NCBI GenBank assembly: GCA_018697195.1
Contig: CM031879.1
Location: forward strand, 40,265,715 to 40,329,714
DNA from: Certhia americana
Taxonomy: Eukaryota > Chordata > Aves > Passeriformes > Certhiidae
Length of the DNA stretch: 64,000 nt
Reading direction: 5' to 3'
Part shown: positions 1 to 11,860 of the stretch, piece by piece
Numbering within the stretch: the first letter of the stretch is position 1
How the letters are laid out: each line of letters starts with the position of its first letter
Made by a program: the position numbers and the translations under genes
Notes under the pieces: model-generated
Database searches by the model: none
What the model was told of the DNA's origin: nothing
The model's input: the letters and a program-made list of their open reading frames with translations, nothing else

Positions 1-334
1 AGCCAAAACAGCTGATCCAAACTGAGCAGAGGGATATTCATTCCATATGATATGACACCTGTTCTACAATAAAATCTGCATTTGTCTTCTGGAGTACTAA
101 AACCGTACTTGCCAGGGAGTGGCTGGTCATCACCTGCTGATGGGAAGTAATGAATAAAATCACTTTGTTTACCTTTGTTTCCATGCATGACCTTTGCTGT
201 TTCTTAATAAACTGCTTTCATCTTGACTCACAAGTTCTGTTTTCATCTTATTTTCTCCCCACCATGCTGCTGAGAAGGGGAGTGATAAAGTGGCTTGGTG
301 GGAGCTTGGTTGTCAGCCAAGATCAGCTACCACA
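1..334 (+). mobile_element. Avian endogenous retrovirus LTR, left end cut by window
   Basis: This is a degraded long terminal repeat of an avian endogenous retrovirus, read on the plus strand. It shows the usual order: a segment with a CCATATGATATGAC-like motif, a possible TATA-like CAATAAAA stretch near 68, an AATAAA signal at 206-211 followed by ACTGCTTTCATCTTGACTCA, then a U5-like part (GGGGAGTGATAAAGTGGCTTGG near 279). It ends near CTACCACA at about 334, consistent with the CA-3' end of LTRs. I recognise this layout from abundant songbird and other avian LTRs. No gag, pol or env sequence follows, so it is a solo or truncated LTR. The 5' end is outside the window, so no target-site duplication can be tested. 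The 88-codon open frame across it is not a gene. Confidence 0.72.
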
Positions 335-1633
335 AGAAAAAAAGTTCAGCTATCAGTATAAAACCTCTATGAAAGACAGCATAATTTCTTCTACTTCATT
401 GAAATCTGCATATTGAAAGTTAAATCATCTTATTAGTTTTGATGCTGATATGTCCTTTTCCCTTACCTCTGAATACTGCTTCAACTTTACATTTTCAGAG
501 GGCTTGCTCTGAAGGTACAATTTTGTCATCAGCAGCGCACTCTGAGTTCATCCTACTAACAAAGAAATGCTTTGATCCACAGAGATGACAACAGGCTTTA
601 CTCTTCTAGGCCATAAATTCACTAAGTTCCAAGTCTACAAGTAGTCATAAATTAGATGCACATTTTAGTGTTTATATAGGGAAGCTATTGTGTTTAGAGA
701 ATGAGATTAAGCAGAGTGGTCACAGAAAACTGAATAGTAAATCCCATGCACCCAGTAAAGCCCTAGATCTTTAAGTGATCCGCCCAAAGTGGGACTGCAT
801 TGAAGGTAAGAAATAATACTGTATGATGTTTTGGTAAAATATCATGTATATAACAGTAAATCACCCTAGTGAGCTTCTCAGTAGATTCTTCCTCTAAGTT
901 TACACTTTCATTTTTACACAGTACTCAAAATTTATATACGCAAAGACAATCCTAACTACTTTGTTGTAAACAGAAAGAATATGTTCAACTAACAGGACAT
1001 ATTTAATGAAGTAGATCTGTATTTTTATGCAAAGACATAATTTTAAAAGATAATACTTTCCTATAAAAGTGAGAATGCATTAAAAGAGTTAAACTTATAG
1101 TTTATATTGTCAGGATTTGATTCTTAACAATTTGATATGAAATTAGATTTACAGGACCCCTACTCTATTGAAAGAAAGAGAAGGTATTGCAAATCTATTT
1201 ATAAAAAAGATTTCAGGAGCACAGAAGAACAGATGTCCCTAATTGCTTAGTTACTGTTAGTTGTCAGCTTAGATATTCTGTCCAGAAAATTTTTATAATA
1301 CAGCAAAAGTAATTGCTGTACTGATAGATCCAATTTAAATGATTATTCCTAGTTTTGAACATAATTTCATTACCTGCTAGTCATGTAGAAAGTTTATACA
1401 AAACCACAGACATATTGGTTTGGATTGTTGAACTTAATTATAACTACATTATCTGACTAATGAAAATGAATAATTTTCAGAAAAATTATAAAAAGTTGAA
1501 AGGTAAATAGCCAATATGCTATTTAAGTATCTACTACTCCTAGGAAGAACAGCTTTGTGGGGCTTTTTTCCTTGCCTATAATTGTTCTTGTCAGTATATG
1601 ATCGTGTTCTTTTGAGACAGAAGTGGACAATCT
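335..1633. other. Intergenic, nothing recognised
   Basis: AT-rich unique-looking sequence between the LTR relic and the first CR1. I see no coding exon, RNA gene or repeat that I can name. Confidence 0.6.
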
Positions 1634-2391
1634 ATCATAGAATCATAGAATATCCTGAGTTGGAAGGCACCCACAGGTATCATCATAGCCCAGCTCCCGT
1701 CCCTGCATGGAACACCCCAAGAGTCACACCATGTGTGTGAGAGCATTGTCCAAACCCTTCTAGAACTCTGTCAGGCTTGGTGCTGTGACCTCTTCCCTGG
1801 GGAGCCTGTGCCAGTCTCCAACCACCCTCTGGGTGAAGAGCCTTTTCCTAAGAAACCAAAACCAACCTAAACCTCCCTGATACAACTTCAGGCCATTCCT
1901 TCAGGTTCTGACACTAGACACCACAGAGAAGAGATCAGTGCCTGACCCTCCTCTTCCCCTCATGAGGAAGTTCTAGACTGCAGTGAGGTGTCCCCTATGT
2001 CTCCTCCAGGCTGAACAGACCAAGTGGCCTCAGTGACTGCTCATATGGCTTCCCCTCAAGGCCTTTCCTCACCCTCAAGTCCCTCCTTTGAACACTCTCT
2101 AATGGTTTAAAGTCTGTTTTATATTGTGGCACCCAAAGCTGCCCCCAGAACTCGAGGTGAGGCTGCCCCAGCTCAGAGCAGAACAGGACAAGCCCTTCCC
2201 TTGCCTGGCTGGTGATGCTGCACCTGATGCCCCCCAGGACAGGGTTGGCCCTCCTGGCTGCTGGGGCACTGCTGACTCATGTTCAACTTGCTGTCAAACA
2301 TAACCCCCAGGTCCCTTTCCAGAGCCTGCTCTCCAATCTCATTCTCCAGTTCAAAGTTGCCCTATCCCAGATACAGAATCCAGCCATAGGA
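1634..2391 (-). mobile_element. CR1 LINE fragment, 5'-truncated, relatively young
   Basis: A CR1 retrotransposon in minus orientation. Its 3' terminus is at 1634, where ATCATAGAATCATAGAAT is the complement of the CR1 terminal octamer-like repeat. It continues through well-preserved CR1 landmarks on the plus strand, such as CTCTGTCAGGCTTGGTGCTG, CACCACAGAGAAGAGATCAG, CTCCTCCAGGCTGAACAGAC and GCACTGCTGACTCATGTTCA. The upstream end, near 2391, is the usual reverse-transcription truncation within the C-terminal reverse transcriptase region. It is the least diverged CR1 copy in the window, with few indels. The 63-codon open frame at 2212-2403 is its antisense and is not a gene. Confidence 0.95.
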
Positions 2392-5300
2392 AAAGCCAAA
2401 TGAAGGTGGTACTAAACTGTGTTTGTTTTCAGTTTTTCAAATAAATATGAACCACAGCAAAAGATGCAATCTTAGGTTATTTCTACCATAATTGTTCTAC
2501 ATTTCTTAACAATTAAAAAAAAAAAAGCTGTTCACAGCAAGTTAGAGGGTCTTACCCTGGTTCCACAGTTAATTTCATCATGCTTCTGGCAACTTAACAT
2601 GATCAAGTGCAAACAGATGTTCCACAGCAGTGAGATGTAGTTCAAAACTTGGACACATCTGTGTGGGTTCTGCCCAAGCTAATTAGCTGTGGTGAGAAAA
2701 AAATCTGTATTTTGTTAAAGCCACATGTTTTTAATTCTTATATCAAGAATTTGAAAGAATAAACTGATTGTCATAAGCAGTGAAAAAGGTATAGTAAAGA
2801 GCTATATGAGAATATGATCCATGACATTTCACTACCCAGAATGGCAAATGATGTGGGTCATATATACACCCACAACTAAATACTTTTTTTTGTTAAGTTC
2901 ACTTATCTGTATTTAGGTTCTGAGCCCTCACTTAAGACAAAACCCATCTGGAGCAAAACATGAGGATGTTCCCACCAATCATTAGACCATAAATTAATCT
3001 GTAAATTGGTTGATGTCATTTCTGTTTACTTTTTTTTTTCCTAATAATTGAGGAATAAAACATTTCCAAGTGCGTGTGAAAGAGATATTTTGATTGCTTG
3101 AACACAATTATTTTCCTTTTTTGGTATATTTTAACTATAAGTAACTAAGATATTTTATGTTGATGGGACTAATTGTACGCAGCTTTACTCTGGGTTATAA
3201 ATCTTGATAGTATTTGCCACTTACTATCTTAGGTAATCAGACTCATAAATTATAGAAATAAAAAGCTAGAAGGAAATTGCATTCTTTTAGTGATCTCTGA
3301 TTCTCACCTACCCTTTAACCATATTTGCTGTTCCTTTCACTGAATTGTATAACATATCATGTTCAGCTGCACACCATCTACCTGCTCAAATCCTATGTCC
3401 AAACCTCTAGAACTAGACTAACAAAATTATTACTGATTACTTTAATAGTATATAGGGCTGATAACGCTACTGACAGAGCAGTACTGACTGTTTAAATACT
3501 GTGTAAATACAGAAAGAAATATGTTGGCAACTTCTGGAGGCAGTGCCCATAAACAGAAGAGTAGGCGTATGAGATCAGCACTGACAAATGAGTGGTGATG
3601 CAGGCATAAATGTAAAGGAGAGTTTTAAAGAGGAATTGAAAGGCAAGCAAGACATTGGTTTTGTGAGTAGTTATGGAGACCCTAGGTTGACCTTACTGTG
3701 CTGAATGATGGTAAGAACTGATCTTCTGAGAATAAAGGAGATATGAGGAAGAGTAAAGGCAGTCATGGTCTTGATGGAAGGTTTTATATAGTCATACAAG
3801 TAGCTACTTCTCATCAGAAAAAAAGAGAGGGAGAAGGATACAGCTGCAAAAAGAACCCAGAAACAGACCAAGGAAATTATCTTTCAATTAACATATCACT
3901 TCTTTCCTTTTGATAAACACAAGCTGTTTTACATAAAGAAAGGCCATTGAGATGGCTGAAAAAGTTATTCTTAACACAGCTGTATCCTCTGAGTTGGTGT
4001 CCCTGAATTTCCTTGGAATTTTGCTAGCATTTCTACTGAAATCTCTATCAATACTCTGACTGATACTCCTTCTCAGAAAGGGGTCTGTCTAAGACAGTAC
4101 TAGTTTAATTATACTTCCTCTGGACCTCTTCTTAAATAAACTATCGTTACTCAATATTAACCCTGTAAAGGCACATGAATGTAAAAGGAAAGTGATAGAG
4201 TTTTAAAAGATTTTAAATTTATCTTCTTACTCTAGACAGCATATACAACAATATCCATGAAAATATAGGAAAGATAAAATGCACTTTCATATCTTACTTT
4301 TCTAAACAATACTAAACCATGCACTAATCAAGCTACCCTGAAAACAGTATTTCATACATAGTATGCGACTTAGTAGAAACGTCCACTCATCCACTTCTAC
4401 CTCTGAGCTTATGTCCCAGTGCCTTTGACAAGAGGATCTTCGTAGCAGGATTCTTAATTTCCAAATCCCTTTTCATGTATGCAATTTATTTTGTATACCA
4501 AAAATTTTATTTTGTATATCAAATATTTTATTGTCATCGACTATTAGAAACATCGCCTCAGATTATAATTTCCCTTTTTCCATAACTCAGTCAGTTAGCC
4601 TTCCTGTTTTCCTTCCAACAAATTCTCCTGTTGTTGTTCTAATAAGTGAGTGCTTTTGGAGTTTTATTTTGTTCTTTGTTATTTTGTTAAACTGCCATGT
4701 GAGGCACCTTCCTCAAACCATTTACTGAACCATAGTTTCTCACTATGCATGTTAAGACCATTACATCCCTCAGATATAGTAAAAGTAAAATCATCCACAA
4801 ACTAAAAATACCAAAATTCATAGTAACCTATTTCTCACTGGTTAACTTCCCAGACAGCAGTAAGATCTTACAGGTTAAAGCAAATTTTGCCTTTCCTCTA
4901 GATATGTGCTCTGTGTGACTTGAGATAATCCATCGAATTTAGGCACGATTTCAAAGGCTGAGACAGGGAAAAAGAAGCTTGAGTTTCCATTTGATTGGTG
5001 TTTTCAGAAAGCCACCTTCCCACAGTCATTGAAGAAGGAAGAACAGTCACTTTTCCGCTGAGGTGCATTCTGTAAGTTACTTCCAGCTTTACTATAGAAA
5101 AAAAGAGTAGAAGAAAATTCAACACTACCCTATAATTTTTATTAAGGTTAGGAGTGACTAATGGCATAAATGCAGTAATGGCAGGCATTACTATTGAGAA
5201 ACCCTCCTTACAATACAGCAGCTCATCTAAATAGTGGTTTGAATTTGTATATGCTTCCTCTTGATCACAGGAGCTAGTACTGCTGGGACATATAACTAAT

Positions 5301-6529
5301 AATCAATTCAGTTCTGTTTTCTGTATTGGGACTGACTAGCTAGCTTTTTCATTACATTAAATTTTCTTGATGCTAGAAAGTACGCTTTTAAATCTGATCA
5401 GCAAGGGTCAGGAATTACCCCAAAACTTAGCTTAGATTCTTCTAGATACTTGCAGTCCCTTCTGGCATCAAGGAAGCTGCATGCTGTAAAATAATCTTGA
5501 TATATTTTCTACTCATTGTTTATTTGCTTCCTTCATTTTTTGAAAGAGGAAAATTCCTGACACAACTTTTGTGGACCTACTGCAACAAGTGTATGCATAT
5601 GAGAAGTACATAAAAGGCATTATATTATCAAATGTCACTGCAGGGATATTGCAAGAGATATCCATCAGTCTGATCCCCATATTTATCATTGCTTGAGGCA
5701 TTTCAAAAGGACAAAATCTAGAAATTAGGTGATTTACATTTAGTATTAGAACCCGCTGCATAAAAAGATAAAAAAGTGCTAGAAATCTCATTTATTAATT
5801 TTGTCTTTACATTATGTTCTTGTTGTTCTTTTTTATATACTGTTTCTTACTCTTTCTATCTTGTAAAAAAAAAAGTAGATAAAATTATATTCAAATACAG
5901 CTTTTCAATATTTGAATAAATGAACTCCTTTAGATGCTAAATATTCTAATGCCTGTTTCTTAAGTAATTACTATGATGAGATCCTGTATTAATGAGACTC
6001 ATTTGACAGAAGAATTAAAAAAAAAAATCTTTGTTATATACTCCCCATTTCATCAGATCTTGAATGTTGGGCAGAAATGTAATCTTACAAAGTGCTATGA
6101 AGACTGAATATAAAAATGTTGATAACAATTTGGTTGAAATCCTAATGCATTTCAGTTCACAATCTTTTCTTGTATACTGTTATGAAATTTTTAGCACATA
6201 TTTCACACACCCTTGAAGCAAAAAGGAAAACTCCCAGAAGAGTAGTTTAATGCAGACCTTCACTTAGCACTGTTAGCTGACACAGAGCCCAAATTTAAGT
6301 ACTTTTTTCCTTCATACTTAAGTTTTCCCTAATGTTGCTTTGCAGCTGAAAACAATGTCTGGAAGGTTTAAAAATATCACTTAATCAACAATTGGTAAAT
6401 ATTTGTTTCGTATAGACTGTGTCGTTTCAGCTTTTGGCTAAACTTAACAGAATGGAAGTGTGATTTTGAAGAACACAGCATAAATCAGCCAAATTTAACC
6501 AAATTCCAGCACACCATCATACAATCATA
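2392..6529. other. Intergenic, nothing recognised
   Basis: AT-rich sequence without a recognisable gene. Near 4485-4531 a short unit (TTTTATTTTGTATA-type) recurs imperfectly two to three times. The short open frames here have no family features and no supporting splice structure. Confidence 0.6.
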
Positions 6530-7701
6530 AAAGAGAAATTATGCCTGACCAATATAATTCACTTCTGTGATGAGATAACTGGTTTGATAAGTGAAGGGAG
6601 AGCATTGAATGTTGCTTATCTCAAAGTAACATTTGTATGCAAACTTAACAAGATTTTTGACACTGTCCATTAACAAGCTCATACAAAGCCTTATGAAATA
6701 CAGGCTAGAGAAAATGGTTGGTAGTGTGGGCTGAAAATGAACTGAACTGCTGAGATCATGGAATTGGTACCGACAACACAAAATCCATGTGGAAGACCAT
6801 CACTGGTTATGTGCCTAATGGATGAAAACTGACATAGTGCAGTTGGCATAAGTCTGGGAGCAGTAGCTATTACACCAGAGAATCATGTTGCGTCCAGGTG
6901 GACTTGGGCAGGCTGGAGAAATGGGCCAGCACAACTCCCATGAAGTTCAACAAAGGCAAGTGAAAAGTCCTGCACCTTGGGTAGAAGGAGGAATAACCCC
7001 AGGCACCATAACCAATTGGGGCCAATGAGCTAGAAAGCAGCTCTACAGAGAAGGCATTTGATGTCCTTTTGGGCAACAAGCAAACCCAAGAGCCAGCAGC
7101 ACACCCTTGCACAAAAGAATGTCAAAAGTATCCTGGACAGCATTAGAATAAGTGTTGTCATCAGGTCAAGGGAGGTGATCCCTCTACTCAGCACTGGTAA
7201 GGCCATGAATAGCTGGGTCCAGCACTGAGTTTCCCAGTAAAAGAAATAGATGGATATACGGAGTGAATCTGGTGCATCTTGCATGAAGATGAATAAGGAA
7301 TTGCAGCACCTGACAGCCAAAACTGCTGGGAATGGTAAGCCTGGGGAAAAGAAGGTTCAGGGGGATCTTATCCATGTGCACAAACCTGGGAGGAGGGAAT
7401 GAGGAGGCAGTCACCAGCTTCTCTCTGTTGTGCCCTCTGGAAAGGGCAATTGGGACAGATGAAAATACCTGAAATTCTGTCCAAAGACAAGAAAACACTT
7501 TTTTTTTTTTTTTACTGTGCAGGCTGTAAATCACTGTATCCCATGGCCTAGAGAGGTTATGGAGCCTCCATCCTTGGAGGTATAGAAAAATGGAGTGGTC
7601 CTGGGAAACCTGTTTTGGCTGCCCCTGCTTGGACTGGGAGATTGGACAAGTTGATCTCCAGAAGTCCTTTCCAGTCTCAATCATTCTGTGATTCTCTGAT
7701 T
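6530..7701 (+). mobile_element. CR1 LINE fragment, diverged, with internal deletions
   Basis: A plus-strand CR1 copy. From about 6535 it resembles the CR1 reverse-transcriptase region (ATTATGCCTGACCAAT, then ATTTTTGACACTGTCC). It continues with GGCTGGAGAAATGGGCCAGC, AAAGTCCTGCACC, GAATAACCCC and GAAAGCAGCTCTACAGAGAA, and ends in the CR1 3' end: CCTTGGAGGTAT, TTGATCTCCAGAAGTCC, then ATTCTGTGATTCTCTGATT at 7683-7701. It is broken by indels and stops and by a poly-T run near 7499-7513, so it is an old inactive copy. The antisense open frame of 214 codons at 7184-7828 and the shorter ones beside it are by-products of this element. Confidence 0.92.
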
Positions 7702-10700
7702 GTATATGCCAAACCATCTTACAGCTTGAGTTATTTTCAACATTGTTTAAAATTCTTTGAAAAATGTCTTCTTGCATTATGACAGACATGGGAGAAAGTT
7801 TAAAAAAAGAAAAATGTTCTGGCAGCAACCTTAATTTTCTTGTTTATACTATGTGATATTTTGTTGTTTTTTTCCTTTCCTTTATAATTTCCAGATTGTG
7901 AGAAAAACTACAATTCAGTGTATTTAGAGTGCAGAAATCTACTATGATTTCTTTTGACTCTGGTATGCCTACAGAAATACTAGATAACTGATTAAAATGC
8001 ATCTATTAGGACAAGATATTTCTGATTCGAATCTTAAAGATATAGACATGTCTAACTAAAGTTACTTATGGTTTCTTGTTTTGTGGGAAGGAATTCTTCA
8101 ATCTGTTCTAGAAATATTTTGAATATATAAAACATTGATTCAAAACATGTAAGAGTTTATTTTGTGGAGGTATGGTGAATTCAAAGATAGAAATGAAAAA
8201 TGAAGGTTATTCATATTTGTGTATGAATCTATGTGTATGCTTCATAACAAAACTAGGAAACTGAATAAGTCTTTTAATTTAATGCCTACAAATATTAATA
8301 AATATTTAAGATTACATTTTGCAGCACAACAAAGTTTCATCTAAGATAGTGATGAGAAGTTCATATTTTCATTTAAAAGAATCACTAAGAAAGTTAAAAT
8401 GTAACTCTTTTAGGCATTAAAAAATGAAAATAAGATACTGGAGAATATATGATGATAGTAGCACTTGAAAGGTTAGTTTATGTTTTAAGCAAATTATGAA
8501 TTCCTGCAAGACACCAACAAGTTGATAACTTTTTACTGGTGGAATTGTATAGCAGAAACAATTAATACAATTAGCAACATTTTCTGTTTTGTGTATATAA
8601 AGAAACTTGTCATTAATTATCAGTTACTAAATCCTGCAATTAGTGATATCAAACCTACTGTAATACCACTGTGAAATAATCAAAACAAATTTCTGCCATA
8701 GACTAAAACGATCTTTTATGCATTCCTAACATGCATTAAAATGACAACTTCTTCATAGGAACAATAACATATGTGCACTACAAATAAATTTTGTCTACTA
8801 ATATAATTCTAAATTTCTTTCTTGGTAAAATGCTGTGGAGCAAAATAATCTAGAAGAGATGCAAAACCATTCAGAAGTGAAACACAATTTTCCATGCTTT
8901 AGTTAAGTTTATTTATGTAGTTAAAATGTCACAATGTGAATCATTGGTTTATAAGACACCTACCTTGATGGGTAAACAGCAACTGAAGTTCCAACTGCTT
9001 CCAAAGTTAATCAGACTTTGAGTAGATAGAGATTTTCCAGTGGGTCTTTTCTTCTATTATCATCATCTATTTTTATGTATTTTTGTAAGAACATGCAAAA
9101 CATAGAGAAGATATTCAGCTATAATATCTGTCAGGAAGTAATTTCTTTATAGTTCACAGACTTGAAAGAAAAGCACAATCTAACTAAAAGTCTTACGCAA
9201 GTTAAAACATTTTATATATTATTTATGTTTTTTAATATATTATTTATATGACATTTTAGTAAGCTATCCCCTTTTTAGTGCAGGAATTTGTGTTTTATTT
9301 GGCCATACCAGTGTACAGGGAAACTTACTTTCCAGAAAGTCATACAATGTTTTCTAATAATATTTTTAACAACTCAAAAAAGTACTGACTAAATCTAGAG
9401 AGAGTAACTCAGTACCTCGGTAAGTATACATACAGATGTAAAATATACTTTATTTATGCTGTGGTGGCATACATGATAAAGACCTATTTTCCTTGAAAGT
9501 GTATTGACAGACTTACAGGAGTTAGAAGGCAGAATATAATTATTATAGTTCTAAATACACTTAGGTATATCCTGCTTCATTACTGATATCATATGAATGC
9601 TGTAATTTTTTTCTACCAAACTACCCCTAAAGAATACACAAATTATTTAATTTTCCTTCAAAACAATTTAATCTGCAAATTAAATCTGTGTACCCCACCT
9701 AATGTAGTCACAGCCAACAAGCGGAGGAACTTTCCAGATAGCCAGTTCTTTTTCTTGCAGTTCTTTGTTCAAGTTCATTGGTTTAGAGACTTTTATGATT
9801 GTAGATCATCTGTAGGAACTAAGGACCTGACTCAGCAGCACTTCAGCTACAGTGTTATTTTGTGACTGTCTGAATCCTAAATTGTACCTGGAGGTTTCTA
9901 AGTTTCTTTTTAGTGTAAAAGGAGCACCAATAAACATGTCTCAAGACTTTGATGACCCTTCCCTTTCCTTCCCTCTTTGCTGTTTGTTTAGAAAAACTTA
10001 CTGACTTGTGTCTTAGCTCTAGGAGCCTGCAAGAATTCAGATGATGAATAATTACACAGGGTGGGGTTTCCGAATTTAGTCGCTTTATATTCTATGAAAA
10101 AATCCTGAATTCATTAAAAGCTTGAGGTAGAATTGTCTAGTCCTTTTCCTTACACAAGGACAGAAAAAAATATAACCAAAGTCTGAAGTTTGGTACTACT
10201 GCAATACAAAAGATGAAGCACCCACGAGATTGTCATGTACAAAGGAAAACCTCACATCTCCTGGGCAAAGGAGACTGAAATTGGAAGTTTAAAACAAACC
10301 AGAACCCTGTCAGTTATGCTCTTGCAAGAACACAATTTTCTTTAGCTTTGCTATTCTGTTCAGCAACTTACAGTAGTTTTCTGGGTTTCCACAAACTCCA
10401 CAGAGTTCCTTCTGGGTATCCTGCTTTCTTTTTTCTGTCTTAACTTTGGAAGTCTCCCTTCATAAAGGTCCCTTGCTCCTATCAGGAACAAAACCTGTTT
10501 ATGCTCCCATTTGATCTTTGGCTACTTGCCCCATGCTGCTGTTCAAGGCTTTCTCTGCACTTATGCTATGCCCAGCCTACCTCAGGAGAAGAATAAACTC
10601 CACTTCCCTGTTCCTTCCTAGAAAAGGTGGCACCAAAAAGCACAATCCCAGCCAGCTCTGGCAGCCTTTCTCTCAGCTGTTCAGCCAAAATCTTGTTACA

Positions 10701-11624
10701 AAGCACACAATTTGCATTTATGTGATGCAGGGTTATGTCAGTTGTCATACATAAACTGGAAAATTGTCAGGGTGGGATCTAGTTTCAGTCAGCCTGAAAA
10801 TTAGAAGGGAGAGCATGGAAAGCAGTTTCTAACTGATATTGCTAAAGATTAATATAAAATGTTTAAGCAGACAAAAAGAAGCACAGTCAAAAAGCCCAAG
10901 GTGCAAAAAGAAAAAGAGACATAAGGGTTAGTTTTCACTCAGAGAAGAAACATTGCTCCTGAGGCAGAACAGAGAACTGTTATCTTGATTTGATCATATG
11001 CTTTATATTCTCTTTTTACTTTTCTTTTTTACTTACAAAGTCAGCTGTAGTCATCCACTTGGTTCAGGTGCAGCAGCAGAGACAAAAATGGGTTTACACT
11101 GCTTTGGTACAAGAAGAATAGATTAAAAAATATCTGCTTGAGTTGCAAATATTTTGAAGACCCAACAGAATCTTCCAAATGTATCTAATAAAGCAAGGAA
11201 CTAGTCATTGCTAAACTAGACCATTTAATTTCATCTCCAAAACAACCAAACAATATGCTGAAACAAAAAAGGCAAATATCTTTAAGCAAAAAGAACATAA
11301 TAAGAAGTTAAGTAACAATCAAGATGGACTTCCAAAAATACGTTATTTAAAAAAAAAAAAGAAAAAATGCTCTTCTATTTGGTAAGTATCAATTTATTTT
11401 TTTTTTTTTAAGAGGAGAATTGGCAGATATTTTGTGTCTTGTCCAGTTATTCTTAAAACACACTACTATAACAAAGCTAGGGAAATAGCAACTGGATGAG
11501 GCAGCTGCACAGCTCATTGTAAATACATATCTAGGGGAACAGTCTTTCTTGTTCTACTGTCAGACAGGCAGCTAAACACAGGAGGTTTCTGTGGGAATCT
11601 CCCCTGTCCCTATGAGTGTTTGAC
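7702..11624. other. Intergenic, nothing recognised
   Basis: Strongly AT-rich sequence with many A and T runs. No coding exon, structural RNA or named repeat was recognised. Near 9209-9247 the unit TATATTATTTAT recurs twice, which is ordinary low-complexity sequence. Confidence 0.6.
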
Positions 11625-11860
11625 ACTTCTGTTACTGACTTGGAGAAATGGCTCTGTGCGATTTTGAGGCAGATTTAGAATTCAAGATCATCTTGACAAA
11701 TCGGAGAATAGGTCTGATAAAAACATGCTGCAATTCAATAGCAAAAGTTAAAAAATCTATCTTTACAGAAAAAAGTTTTTCTGTACACATATACCTTGGG
11801 TGGGGATACACAAATACTTTAGAGCAGAATATAGTAAATAAGATGCTGAAAATGAGGTAA
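11625..11860 (+). mobile_element. Probable old CR1-like LINE fragment
   Basis: A weak but extended match to the CR1 reverse-transcriptase 3' region on the plus strand. TTACTGACTTGGAGAAATGG resembles the CR1 'ATGACTTGGATAAAGG' block. ATCATCTTGACAAATCGGAG, GGTCTGATAAAAACATGCTG and CAATTCAATAGCAAAAG follow in the order expected for 'GACCTTGACAAACTGGAGAAATGGGC...AACATGAAATTCAATAAAGGCAAA'. The recognisable part fades after about 11860. The 70-codon open frame at 11648-11860 is what remains of its frame and not a host gene. This rests on recalled CR1 consensus patterns, so a repeat search would settle it. Confidence 0.5.

Noticed and set aside
2212..2403. Open frame with LALLAAGALLTHVQL-like hydrophobic start
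   Set aside because: It lies inside the minus-strand CR1 and is antisense to the retrotransposon reading frame.
7184..7828. Longest open frame in the window, 214 codons on the minus strand
   Set aside because: It is the antisense of a plus-strand CR1 copy and shows no protein family features.
10560..10660. GAATAAACTCCACTTCC considered as a second LTR R/U5 region
   Set aside because: No other LTR landmarks surround it, and the poly(A)-signal-like hexamer alone is common by chance.
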